NCBI RefSeq assembly: GCF_041435015.1
Contig: NZ_CP107989.1
Coordinates: 3,410,001-3,474,000, forward strand
Direction of reading: 5' to 3'
DNA from: Streptomyces canus
Lineage (GTDB): Bacteria; Actinomycetota; Actinomycetes; Streptomycetales; Streptomycetaceae
DNA: 64,000 nt
Shown: in pieces, positions 27,423 through 35,745 of the stretch
Layout: every line of letters starts with the position of its first letter
How positions within the stretch are numbered: the first letter of the stretch is position 1
The notes under the pieces: generated by a model
What the model was told of the DNA's origin: nothing
The model's input: the letters and a program-made list of their open reading frames with translations, nothing else
The model's database searches: none
Position numbers and translations under genes: made by a program

Positions 27423-29114
27423 GTGACCGACGCGTACGAGGACCCGGGCACGCCCGACGTCCGGGGCGGCTGGCGGTATCTGTGGTGGCTGGTGCGCTGT
27501 CAGCCGGGGAGGTCCGTGGCCGGGGCGCTGCTGGGCAGTTCCTGGATGGTGCTGCTGGCGGCGACACCGTATCTGATGGCCAAGGCGATCGACGAAGGTC
27601 TTGAGCCGGGCGACTGGGCGGCGCTCACCGGCTGGTGCTGCGCGCTGTTCGCGGTCGGCTCCTTCAACGCCTGGCTGAGCATCATGCGGCACCGCACGAT
27701 GACCCGGGTGCGGATGGACGCCAACTTCCGCACGGTCAAGGTGGTCGTCGGGCAGGCGGTCCGCCTGGGCGCCGCCCTCTCGCGCCGGACCGGAGCCGGG
27801 GAGGTCGTCACGATCGGCGTGGGCGACGTGCAGACGATCGCCGGCGCCCTGACCGTCGTCGGCCCGGGCGTGGGCGCGTGCGTCGCCTACCTGACGGTCG
27901 CCGCCCTGCTGGTGTCGGTCTCTCCGCTCCTGGCGGCCGTGGTCCTGCTCGGCATCCCGGCGATCGTCCTCCTCGTGGGCCCCTTCCTGTCCCGCCTCCA
28001 GGGCGCCGAGACGGAGTACCGCGACCGCCAGGGCGTCCTCACCTCCCGCATCGCCGACCTCGCGGGCGGCTTGCGCGTCCTCAACGGCCTCGGCGGCAAG
28101 GGTCTGGTGACCGACGCCTTCCACCGCGACTCCCAGCGGCTGCGGGCCCAGGGCTACCGGGTCGGCGCGGTCACCAGCTGGGTCCAGGCCCTCGGCGTGG
28201 GCCTGCCCACCCTGTTCCTCGCCGTCGTCACCTGGCTCGCGGCCCGCCTGGCAGCCCAAGGGGAGATCACCGTGGGCGAGTTGGTCGCGGTGTACGGCTA
28301 TGTCGCGGTCCTGGTGGGCCCGGTGGCGTTCTGGGTGGAGTGCGGCTACCAGCTCAGCCGGGGCGTGGTGGCGGCGAGGAGGGTCGTACGGTTCCTGTGC
28401 CTGGAGCCGATGGAGGACCGGGGCACACGGGATGCTCCCGCGGAGCCCTCGGTTCTGCACGACCCGGAGTCGGGGGTGCGCATCCTCCCGGGCCGCCTGA
28501 CGGCACTGGCCTGTGCGAGGCCGACGGACACGGCAACGGTCCTGGACCGCCTGGCCCGGTACACCCCGTCGCAGGCGACCTGGGCCGGAGTCCCCCTGGA
28601 CGAGATCCGGTTGCCCCAGATCAGAGAGCACATCCTGCTGGCGGACCACGAGGCGGACCTGTTCGCGGGCCCACTGCGCGAGGTGATCATGGGCGCGGAC
28701 TCCGACCCCGCGGCCGCCATACACGCAGCGGTGGCAGCCGACATCGTCCAAGGTCTCCCGGACGGCCTCGACTCCCCCATGGACGCCCAGGCCCGCAACC
28801 TCTCAGGCGGCCAACGTCAACGCATCCGCCTGGTAAGGGCACTCCTCGCCGACCCGGAAGTCCTCCTGGCCATAGAACCCACCTCCGCCCTGGACGCCCA
28901 CACGGAAGCCCTCGTGGCCAAGCGCCTGCACGAGGCCAGGGAAGGACGCACCACAGCCGTCACCACCACCTCCCCCCTCGTGCTGGACCACGCCGACACG
29001 GTCCTCTACCTGGTCGACGGCAAACTCGCCGCGACCGGCACCCATCAGCAACTCCTCACCGAGGAACCGGGATACCGCGCCCTGGTCGCACGAGACGCGG
29101 AGGTCATGAAATGA
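27423..29114 (+). CDS. Heterodimeric ABC exporter, subunit B1 (no Walker A)
   Basis: 563-residue half-transporter with six spans (about 30-310). The nucleotide-binding domain is strongly degenerate: where Walker A should be, the sequence reads LTALACARPTDTATVLDRL (near 360), so the P-loop is lost, and Walker B is VLLAIEPTSALD without the usual LD. The signature NLSGGQRQRIRL (near 459) is perfect. It cannot bind ATP normally itself but can supply LSGGQ to the partner's site. GTG 27423 starts with CAGGGGG upstream. The stop overlaps the next start as ATGA. Confidence 0.88.
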   Translation: MTDAYEDPGTPDVRGGWRYLWWLVRCQPGRSVAGALLGSSWMVLLAATPYLMAKAIDEGLEPGDWAALTGWCCALFAVGSFNAWLSIMRHRTMTRVRMDANFRTVKVVVGQAVRLGAALSRRTGAGEVVTIGVGDVQTIAGALTVVGPGVGACVAYLTVAALLVSVSPLLAAVVLLGIPAIVLLVGPFLSRLQGAETEYRDRQGVLTSRIADLAGGLRVLNGLGGKGLVTDAFHRDSQRLRAQGYRVGAVTSWVQALGVGLPTLFLAVVTWLAARLAAQGEITVGELVAVYGYVAVLVGPVAFWVECGYQLSRGVVAARRVVRFLCLEPMEDRGTRDAPAEPSVLHDPESGVRILPGRLTALACARPTDTATVLDRLARYTPSQATWAGVPLDEIRLPQIREHILLADHEADLFAGPLREVIMGADSDPAAAIHAAVAADIVQGLPDGLDSPMDAQARNLSGGQRQRIRLVRALLADPEVLLAIEPTSALDAHTEALVAKRLHEAREGRTTAVTTTSPLVLDHADTVLYLVDGKLAATGTHQQLLTEEPGYRALVARDAEVMK

Positions 29115-30889
29115 GCAGGGGTCACCTCCCGGTCGCCGACCAGGCCTCCGTACGGCGCGCGTCCGTCCGGCTGATACGCAAAGACGCCCGCGCCTTCACC
29201 GCCGTACTCGCCCTGAACGCACTCGCCGCCCTCAGCGGCCTCGCCGGCCCGTGGCTGCTCGGCCGGATCATCGACGAGGTGCGCGCCGGTGCGGGCGTGG
29301 CCGCGGTGGACCGGCTCTCGCTCGTCCTCGTGGTGTGCGCGTGCGCACAGCTCCTCCTCGCCCGCTGGGCCCGCTACGTCGGCCATCGCTTCGGCGAACG
29401 CACCCTCGCCCGCGTCCGCGAGGAGTTCGTGGAGCGCACCCTGGCCCTGCCCGCCTCCGTCGTGGAACGTGCCGGCACCGGCGACCTCACCGCCCGGGGC
29501 ACCGCCGACGTGGCGACCGTCGGCACCACACTTCGCGACGCGGGACCCGAACTCCTCGTCAACTCCGTGCAGTTCGTGTTCCTGCTGGCCGCGGTGTTCT
29601 TCCTCGACCCGCTGCTCGGGGCCGTCGGTGTGTTCGGTCTGCTGCCCATCTGGTTCGTGCTGCGCTGGTATCTGCGGCGGGCGCGCGACGGCTATCTGGC
29701 CGAGGGCTCCGCCACCTCCGACGTCGCCGAGATCCTCGCGGCCACCGCGTCCGGCGCCCGCACGGTCGAGGCGCTCCGCCTCGAGGGGCGGCGCGTCCGG
29801 GCGAGCCGGGACGCCCTCGACACGGCCCGCCGCACCCGCCTCTACACCCTCTACCTGCGCAGTGTGTTCTTCCCGGTGGTGGACGTCTCGTACGTCCTCC
29901 CCGTGGCCTGTGTACTCATGGTCGGCGCGGTGCTGCACGCGCAGGACATGCTGAGCCTGGGGTCGGTCGTCGCGGCTGCCCTGTACCTGCGTCAGATGTC
30001 CAACCCCCTCGACCAGATCCTGATGCGGGTCGAACAACTCCAGTCCGGCGGCGCCTCGTTCGCCCGCGTGGAGGGCCTCGCCGCGGCGCCGCGGGGCTCC
30101 GTCGAGAACTCCCCCGCTCCCGCCGACGACCGCATCGACGTCACAGCTGTGCGGTACTCCTACGGCCGCGGCGGCGAGGTCCTGCACGGCGTCACCCTGA
30201 CCGTGCGCCCCGGTGAACGCCTGGCCGTCGTCGGTCCGTCCGGCGCCGGGAAGACCACCCTGAGCAGGCTGCTCGCGGGGGTCGACGCGCCGACCTCGGG
30301 ATCGGTGACCGTCGGCGGGGTCCCCGTCGTCGGTCTCGACCCCGAGCAGCTGCGCCGCCAGGTCGTCCTGGTCACCCAGGAGCACCACGTCTTCCTGGGC
30401 ACGGTCCGCGACAATCTCCTCATCGCCGAACCCGGCGCCGGGGACGAGGAGTTGTGGGCCGCCCTGACCGCCGTGGGAGCCGACGGGTGGGTGCGGGAGC
30501 TGCCCGAGGGGCTCGACACCGCGCTCGGCGAGGACGGTTGCCGTACGGACGGTTCGCAGGCGCAGCAACTCGCCCTGGCCCGAGTGGTGTTGGCGGACCC
30601 GCACACCCTGATCCTCGACGAGGCGACCGCGCTCCTCGATCCCACGACCGCGCGGCACACCGAGCGCGCCCTGGCCGCCGTACTCGAAGGACGCACGGTC
30701 ATCGCGATCGCGCACCGGCTGCACACCGCGCACGACGCGGACCGGGTGGCGGTGATGGAGAACGGCCTGCTGACCGAGCTCGGTACGCACGAGGAGCTGG
30801 TGGCGGCGGACGGGGTCTACGCGGCGCTGTGGGGGTCGTGGCACGGGGACCGGCCCTCGGTGTCCGACCAGAGTGGAAAGTCCGTATAA
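29111..30889 (+). CDS. Heterodimeric ABC exporter, subunit B2 (altered signature)
   Basis: 592-residue partner of B1: six spans, Walker A GPSGAGKTT (near 374), Q-loop LVTQEHHVF, Walker B LILDEATALLD with the catalytic Glu, H-loop IAHRL. The signature is changed from LSGGQ to TDGSQAQQ (near 480). B1 and B2 together therefore form exactly one complete ATP site. The cargo is unknown. It is upstream of secreted proteases but separated by 236 bases, so a link with protease export is not supported; those proteases have Sec-type signals. Confidence 0.88.
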   Translation: MSRGHLPVADQASVRRASVRLIRKDARAFTAVLALNALAALSGLAGPWLLGRIIDEVRAGAGVAAVDRLSLVLVVCACAQLLLARWARYVGHRFGERTLARVREEFVERTLALPASVVERAGTGDLTARGTADVATVGTTLRDAGPELLVNSVQFVFLLAAVFFLDPLLGAVGVFGLLPIWFVLRWYLRRARDGYLAEGSATSDVAEILAATASGARTVEALRLEGRRVRASRDALDTARRTRLYTLYLRSVFFPVVDVSYVLPVACVLMVGAVLHAQDMLSLGSVVAAALYLRQMSNPLDQILMRVEQLQSGGASFARVEGLAAAPRGSVENSPAPADDRIDVTAVRYSYGRGGEVLHGVTLTVRPGERLAVVGPSGAGKTTLSRLLAGVDAPTSGSVTVGGVPVVGLDPEQLRRQVVLVTQEHHVFLGTVRDNLLIAEPGAGDEELWAALTAVGADGWVRELPEGLDTALGEDGCRTDGSQAQQLALARVVLADPHTLILDEATALLDPTTARHTERALAAVLEGRTVIAIAHRLHTAHDADRVAVMENGLLTELGTHEELVAADGVYAALWGSWHGDRPSVSDQSGKSV

Positions 30890-31125
30890 CGAACATGAAC
30901 TCCCGGACAACGAACGATTTCCGGCCAAGTTCCTGACGCGCTCCTGACAGTACGGGCTTTCCGGTGCCACTCTTCCCACGGCCGCTTCACAGCAACCTCA
31001 CAGATCTCTCGCTGTGTTCTGATCCGCGGCCGCCTGCACCTCGTTCCGCGTACCGCCCGGACGGTCGACCCACCGTCCGGTCTCCCCTGGCCGCGCGATC
31101 CGCGGCCGCGCAGAAGGAGTCAGTG

Positions 31126-33183
31126 TTGAGAGACAGTTCCTCCCACAGACGCACCCCCCGCACCCCCCACCCCCTGCACCGCAAGGCCGCCGCCGTGGCC
31201 CTGGTCGGTGTCTCCGCCCTGATCGCCGCGGCCGTCCAGTCGGGCGCCGCCACCGCAGCCCCGGAGAAGGCACCGTCGGCCGCGAGCAAGGTGATCCCGG
31301 GCGCCGAGTCCCTCAAGCTCACCCCCGCCCAGCGCGCCGAGCTGATACGCGAGGCGAACGCCACCAAGGCGGACACCGCCAAGGACCTCGGCCTGGGCGC
31401 CAAGGAGAAGCTGGTCGTCCGTGACGTCGTCAAGGACGGCGACGGCACGCTGCACACCCGCTACGAGCGCACCTACGACGGTCTGCCCGTCCTCGGCGGC
31501 GACCTCGTCGTGGAGACCGCGAAGTCGGGCGCGACCGAGGGCGTCGTCAAGGCGACGAACAAGACCATCAAGGTCGCCTCGGTGACGCCGAAGGTGTCTG
31601 CGGCCAAGGCGTCGGCGCAGGCCCTCAAGGCCGCGCAGGCGGTCGGCGCCGACAAGGCCGACACCAACCGCGCCCCGCGCAAGGTCATCTGGGCCGGCAA
31701 CGGCACGCCGACCCTGGCGTACGAGACGGTCGTCGGCGGTCTCCAGGAGGACGGGACGCCGAACGAGCTGCACGTCGTCACGGACGCGGCGACCGGCGCG
31801 AAGCTCTACGAGTACCAGGGCATCGAGACCGGCACCGGCAACACCATGTACAGCGGCACGGTCACCCTCGGCACCACGCAGTCCGGGTCCACGTACAACC
31901 TGACCGACGGGGCGCGCGGCAACCACAAGACGTACAACCTCAACCGCGGCACCTCCGGCACCGGCACCCTCTTCTCGGGGCCCGACGACGTCTGGGGCAA
32001 CGGCAGCGCGTCCAACGCGGAGACGGCCGGCGCGGACGCGCACTACGGCGCCGCGCTCACCTGGGACTACTACAAGAACGTGCAGGGGCGTTCGGGCATC
32101 CGCGGTGACGGGGTCGGCGCGTACTCCCGGGTCCACTACGGCAACAACTACGTCAACGCGTTCTGGGACGACAGCTGCTTCTGCATGACGTACGGCGACG
32201 GGTCGGGCAACACCCACCCGTTGACGGCCATCGACGTGGCCGGTCACGAGATGACCCACGGCGTCACGTCGAACACCGCTGGGCTCAACTACTCGGGCGA
32301 GTCCGGCGGTCTGAACGAGGCGACCTCCGACATCTTCGGCACGGCCGTCGAGTTCTACGCCAACAACTCCTCCGACGTCGGTGACTACCTCATCGGCGAG
32401 AAGATCAACATCAACGGCGACGGCACCCCGCTGCGCTACATGGACAAGCCGAGCAAGGACGGCGCGTCCAAGGACAGTTGGTACTCGGGGATCGGGTCGG
32501 TGGACGTCCACTACTCGTCCGGGCCCGCGAACCACTTCTTCTACCTCCTGTCGGAGGGCAGTGGCACCAAGACCATCAACGGTGTCACCTACAACTCCCC
32601 GACCTCGGACGGCCTTCCGGTCACCGGCATCGGCCGGGACAAGGCGGAGAAGATCTGGTTCCGCGCGCTGACCACGAAGTTCACGTCGACGACGAACTAC
32701 GCGGCGGCCCGCACCGGCACCCTCGCGGCGGCCGGTGAGCTGTACGGCACGACGAGCGCCGAGTACACGGCCGTGGCGAACGCCTGGGCGGGCGTGGCGG
32801 TCGGCTCGCGTCCCGGCGGTGGCGGTGGTGGCGGCACCTCGTTCGAGTCCACCACCGACGTATCGATTCCGGACAACGGGGCGGCCGTCAATTCGCCTAT
32901 CACGGTCTCAGGGCGTACGGGCAACGCGCCCTCGAACCTCGCGGTCTCGGTCGACATCGTGCACACCTACATCGGTGACCTCCGGGTGCAGCTGATCGCC
33001 CCCGACGGCACGGCGTACACGCTGAAGGCGTACGGCACCGGTGGCAGCACCGACAACCTCAACACCACGTACACGGTGAACGCGTCCTCCGAGGTCGCCA
33101 ACGGGACCTGGCAGTTGCGGGTCCAGGACAACGCGGCCCAGGACACCGGCTACATCAACGGGTGGAAGCTGACCTTCCCGTAG
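31126..33183 (+). CDS. Secreted M4 (thermolysin-like) metalloprotease with P-domain
   Basis: About 685 residues: a Sec signal with a long basic n-region (ends near AATAAP), an FTP/PepSY propeptide containing KLVVRDVVKDGDGTLHTRYE, and an M4 catalytic domain with HEMTH (His374, Glu375, His378) and the third zinc ligand in GGLNEATSD. After a GGGGGG linker comes a C-terminal proprotein-convertase P-domain (last 110 residues, DLRVQLIAPDGT). TTG 31126 lies six bases after AAGGAG; GTG 31123 is closer. It is followed by a strong terminator, then a paralogue. Extracellular neutral protease used in protein scavenging. Confidence 0.9.
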   Translation: MRDSSSHRRTPRTPHPLHRKAAAVALVGVSALIAAAVQSGAATAAPEKAPSAASKVIPGAESLKLTPAQRAELIREANATKADTAKDLGLGAKEKLVVRDVVKDGDGTLHTRYERTYDGLPVLGGDLVVETAKSGATEGVVKATNKTIKVASVTPKVSAAKASAQALKAAQAVGADKADTNRAPRKVIWAGNGTPTLAYETVVGGLQEDGTPNELHVVTDAATGAKLYEYQGIETGTGNTMYSGTVTLGTTQSGSTYNLTDGARGNHKTYNLNRGTSGTGTLFSGPDDVWGNGSASNAETAGADAHYGAALTWDYYKNVQGRSGIRGDGVGAYSRVHYGNNYVNAFWDDSCFCMTYGDGSGNTHPLTAIDVAGHEMTHGVTSNTAGLNYSGESGGLNEATSDIFGTAVEFYANNSSDVGDYLIGEKININGDGTPLRYMDKPSKDGASKDSWYSGIGSVDVHYSSGPANHFFYLLSEGSGTKTINGVTYNSPTSDGLPVTGIGRDKAEKIWFRALTTKFTSTTNYAAARTGTLAAAGELYGTTSAEYTAVANAWAGVAVGSRPGGGGGGGTSFESTTDVSIPDNGAAVNSPITVSGRTGNAPSNLAVSVDIVHTYIGDLRVQLIAPDGTAYTLKAYGTGGSTDNLNTTYTVNASSEVANGTWQLRVQDNAAQDTGYINGWKLTFP

Positions 33184-33201
33184 GCCGGCGACCCCCAAGT
33201 C

Positions 33202-33249
33202 AGGGCGCCGTCCCGGTGGTTCGAATCCCCGGGGCGGCGCCCTCTTTTT
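33202..33249 (+). terminator. Intrinsic terminator with a tRNA T-loop-like apex
   Basis: A 15-bp stem (AGGGCGCCGTCCCGG pairing with CCGGGGCGGCGCCCT, one wobble) is followed by CTTTTT, 18 bases after the protease stop. The loop contains GGTTCGAATCC, the consensus T-arm sequence of tRNAs; the other tRNA arms are not present. Confidence 0.8.
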
Positions 33250-33467
33250 GCCTCTCCATGACTGACGGCTTGTTGGGGCTTTGCCCTGGTCAACTCGGTT
33301 TACATGCCTGCAATGTTCATCCAGCCGTCGACTTTCAGCCAACATCACTTGAGGGTCATGACATGTACGCGCCTTGATGCCACGCTTCCTCACAACCGCC
33401 GCACAACTTCACAACCACCCCGGAAGGCAACCCCACGCCGTCCGGGCTCCCCCACGAAGGAGCTTGT

Positions 33468-35135
33468 GTGACCCCCCTCTACGCGCGTCACAAGCGCACC
33501 ACCCTGGCCATCGCCACCGCCGTCGCGGCCGGGGCCCTGCTCACCACCGGTCTGACCACCGGAAGTGCCGCCGCCGTGACCCCGGCCGAAGGCACCGGCA
33601 AGGCCACGCTCGCGGGCGCCCCGGTCCAGCTGTCCGCGGCCGCGCGCACCTCCCTCATCAAGGAGCAGCAGGCCGACGCCGGGACCACGGCTCAGGAGAT
33701 AGGCCTCGGCTCCAAGGAGAAGCTGGTCGTCAAGGACGTCCTGAGAGACGCCGACGGTACGGTCCACACCCGCTACGAGCGCACGTACGCCGGTCTCCCC
33801 GTCCTCGGCGGCGACCTGGTCGTCCACGAGTCGAAGTCCGGTGCGACCGAAGGCGTCTCCAAGGCGACGAAGGCCACCATCAAGGTCGCCTCGCTGACCC
33901 CGAAGGTCACTGTCGCCAAGGCCGAGACCCAGGCGCTGACCGCCGCCAAGGCCGCAGGCTCGGACAAGGCCGCCGCGGACGGCGCGCGCAAGGTGATCTG
34001 GGCCGGCTCGGGTACCCCCGTCCTCGCCTACGAGACGATCGTCGGCGGCTTCCAGGACGACGGCACCCCGAACCAGCTGCACGTCATCACCGACGCCGCC
34101 ACCGGCAAGAAGCTCTACGAGTACCAGGGCATCGAGAACGCGACCGGCACCGGCAAGAGCCTGTACTCGGGCACGGTCAGCCTCAGCACCACGCAGTCCG
34201 GCTCGACGTACAACCTCACGGACGCCACGCGCGGCAGCCACAAGACGTACAACAAGTCCCACGGCACCAGCTCCTCCGCGGGCACCCTGTTCACGGACGC
34301 CGACAACGTGTGGGGCACCGGCGCGGCCTCCAGCTCCACCACCGACCAGACCGCGGCGGTGGACGCCACCTACGGCGCGCAGGAGACGTGGGACTTCTAC
34401 AAGTCCACCTTCGGCCGCAGCGGCATCAAGAACAACGGCGTCGGCGCGTACTCCCGCGTGCACTACGGCAACCAGTACGTCAACGCGTTCTGGGACGACG
34501 GCTGCTTCTGCATGACGTACGGCGACGGTGAGGGCAACGTCAGCCCGCTCACCTCGCTGGACGTGGCAGGCCACGAGATGAGCCACGGCGTCACCTCGAA
34601 CACGGCGGGCCTGAACTACTCCGGTGAGTCCGGCGGCCTCAACGAGGCCACCTCGGACATCTTCGGCACGGGCGTGGAGTTCTACGCCAACAACTCCAAC
34701 GACGTCGGTGACTACCTCATCGGCGAGGAGATCGACATCAACGGCGACGGCACGCCGCTGCGCTACATGGACAAGCCCAGCAAGGACGGCGGCTCGGCGG
34801 ACTCCTGGTCCTCGTCGGTCGGCAACCTGGACGTCCACTACTCGTCGGGCGTGGCGAACCACTTCTTCTACCTCCTCTCGGAGGGCAGCGGCGCCAAGAC
34901 GATCAACGGCGTGTCCTACAACTCGCCGACGTCCAACGGCTCCACGGTCACCGGCATCGGCCGCGCCAAGGCCCTGCAGATCTGGTACAAGGCGCTGACG
35001 ACGTACTTCACGTCGACGACCAACTACAAGTCGGCGCGCACGGGCACGCTGTCCGCGGCGTCCGCCCTGTACGGCTCCACCAGCACCGAGTACAAGGCGG
35101 TGGCCGCGGCCTGGTCCGCGGTCAACGTGAGCTAG
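33468..35135 (+). CDS. Secreted M4 metalloprotease, paralogue without P-domain
   Basis: 555 residues. Signal peptide (basic HKR start, hydrophobic run, SAAA), FTP/PepSY propeptide, M4 domain with HEMSH (His369, His373) and GGLNEATSD; it stops where the neighbour has its Gly linker and P-domain. Apart from that it is closely similar to the upstream protease, so the two are a tandem duplication with later gain or loss of the P-domain. GTG 33468 has AAGGAG with good spacing. A hairpin terminator follows, so it is likely monocistronic. Confidence 0.92.
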   Translation: MTPLYARHKRTTLAIATAVAAGALLTTGLTTGSAAAVTPAEGTGKATLAGAPVQLSAAARTSLIKEQQADAGTTAQEIGLGSKEKLVVKDVLRDADGTVHTRYERTYAGLPVLGGDLVVHESKSGATEGVSKATKATIKVASLTPKVTVAKAETQALTAAKAAGSDKAAADGARKVIWAGSGTPVLAYETIVGGFQDDGTPNQLHVITDAATGKKLYEYQGIENATGTGKSLYSGTVSLSTTQSGSTYNLTDATRGSHKTYNKSHGTSSSAGTLFTDADNVWGTGAASSSTTDQTAAVDATYGAQETWDFYKSTFGRSGIKNNGVGAYSRVHYGNQYVNAFWDDGCFCMTYGDGEGNVSPLTSLDVAGHEMSHGVTSNTAGLNYSGESGGLNEATSDIFGTGVEFYANNSNDVGDYLIGEEIDINGDGTPLRYMDKPSKDGGSADSWSSSVGNLDVHYSSGVANHFFYLLSEGSGAKTINGVSYNSPTSNGSTVTGIGRAKALQIWYKALTTYFTSTTNYKSARTGTLSAASALYGSTSTEYKAVAAAWSAVNVS

Positions 35136-35152
35136 TCCGCGAGAGGCTCGAC

Positions 35153-35197
35153 GGGCGGTACCCGGAAGGAAGGCATATCCGGGTGCCGCCCTACTCT
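35153..35197 (+). terminator. Terminator-like hairpin after the second protease
   Basis: GGGCGGTACCCGGA pairs with TCCGGGTGCCGCCC (one G-T wobble) around an 11-base loop, 17 bases after the stop, and is followed by TACTCTT. It reaches to within 15 bases of the next ATG, so it may also fold over that gene's leader. Confidence 0.6.
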
Positions 35198-35205
35198 TGG
35201 GTCCC

Positions 35206-35715
35206 ATGTCCTTCACGTACGACGACGTCGGCGCGACCCGGCGGAGCGGATTCTGCCCGCCCGGCTTCCACCCCCTGCACGTACGCACCCGCATAGGCGA
35301 GGGTCACGACGTCTTCCAGAAGGCCTCCGAGGCGGTCCTGACCTGGGAGATGCACCGCGCCCTGGGCGTGGGCATGGACACCACCGCGGACCGCGCGGCC
35401 CCCGACGTGGACGTCACGGTCACCCTCGCCGGCGTCATCAGGGCCCCCTGCCGAGTCGTCTGGACGGTCGAGGAACACCGCCGCGCGGGCTGGGCCTACG
35501 GCACCCTCGCCGGCCACCCCGAATCCGGCGAGGAGTCCTTCGTCGTCGACCGCACGGGCGACGGGACGGTATGGCTGACGGTGTCGGCGTTCAGCCGCGC
35601 CGCGAAGTGGTACTCGCGGGCGGGCGGCCCGGCGACCCGTGGACTGCAGCACGCGTACGCGCGGAAGTGCGGGACGGTCCTGCGGAAGCTGTGCGGCGGG
35701 GAGGACGCGGGCTGA
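35206..35715 (+). CDS. DUF1990-family protein
   Basis: 169-residue cytosolic protein of the DUF1990 family (START/SRPBCC-like fold): an N-terminal FTYDDVGATRR segment, central strands AGWAYGTLAGHPESGEESF, and a C-terminal helix with RGLQHAYARKCGTVLRKL. The biochemical function is not known. ATG 35206 is the family start; TTG 35197 is less likely. No Shine-Dalgarno is visible. Convergent with glgP, with ends 30 bases apart. Confidence 0.8.
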   Translation: MSFTYDDVGATRRSGFCPPGFHPLHVRTRIGEGHDVFQKASEAVLTWEMHRALGVGMDTTADRAAPDVDVTVTLAGVIRAPCRVVWTVEEHRRAGWAYGTLAGHPESGEESFVVDRTGDGTVWLTVSAFSRAAKWYSRAGGPATRGLQHAYARKCGTVLRKLCGGEDAG

Positions 35716-35745
35716 GCGGAGAAGCCCGGCCCGCGCCCCCGCGGT

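Noticed and set aside
26750..30889. RiPP or lanthipeptide cluster
   Set aside because: There is an exporter and a small ORF but no cyclase, dehydratase, radical SAM, YcaO or protease partner, so a RiPP call is not supported.
33202..33243. tRNA gene
   Set aside because: Only a T-arm-like loop is present; no D-arm, anticodon arm or acceptor stem can be folded, and the stem plus T-run fits a terminator.
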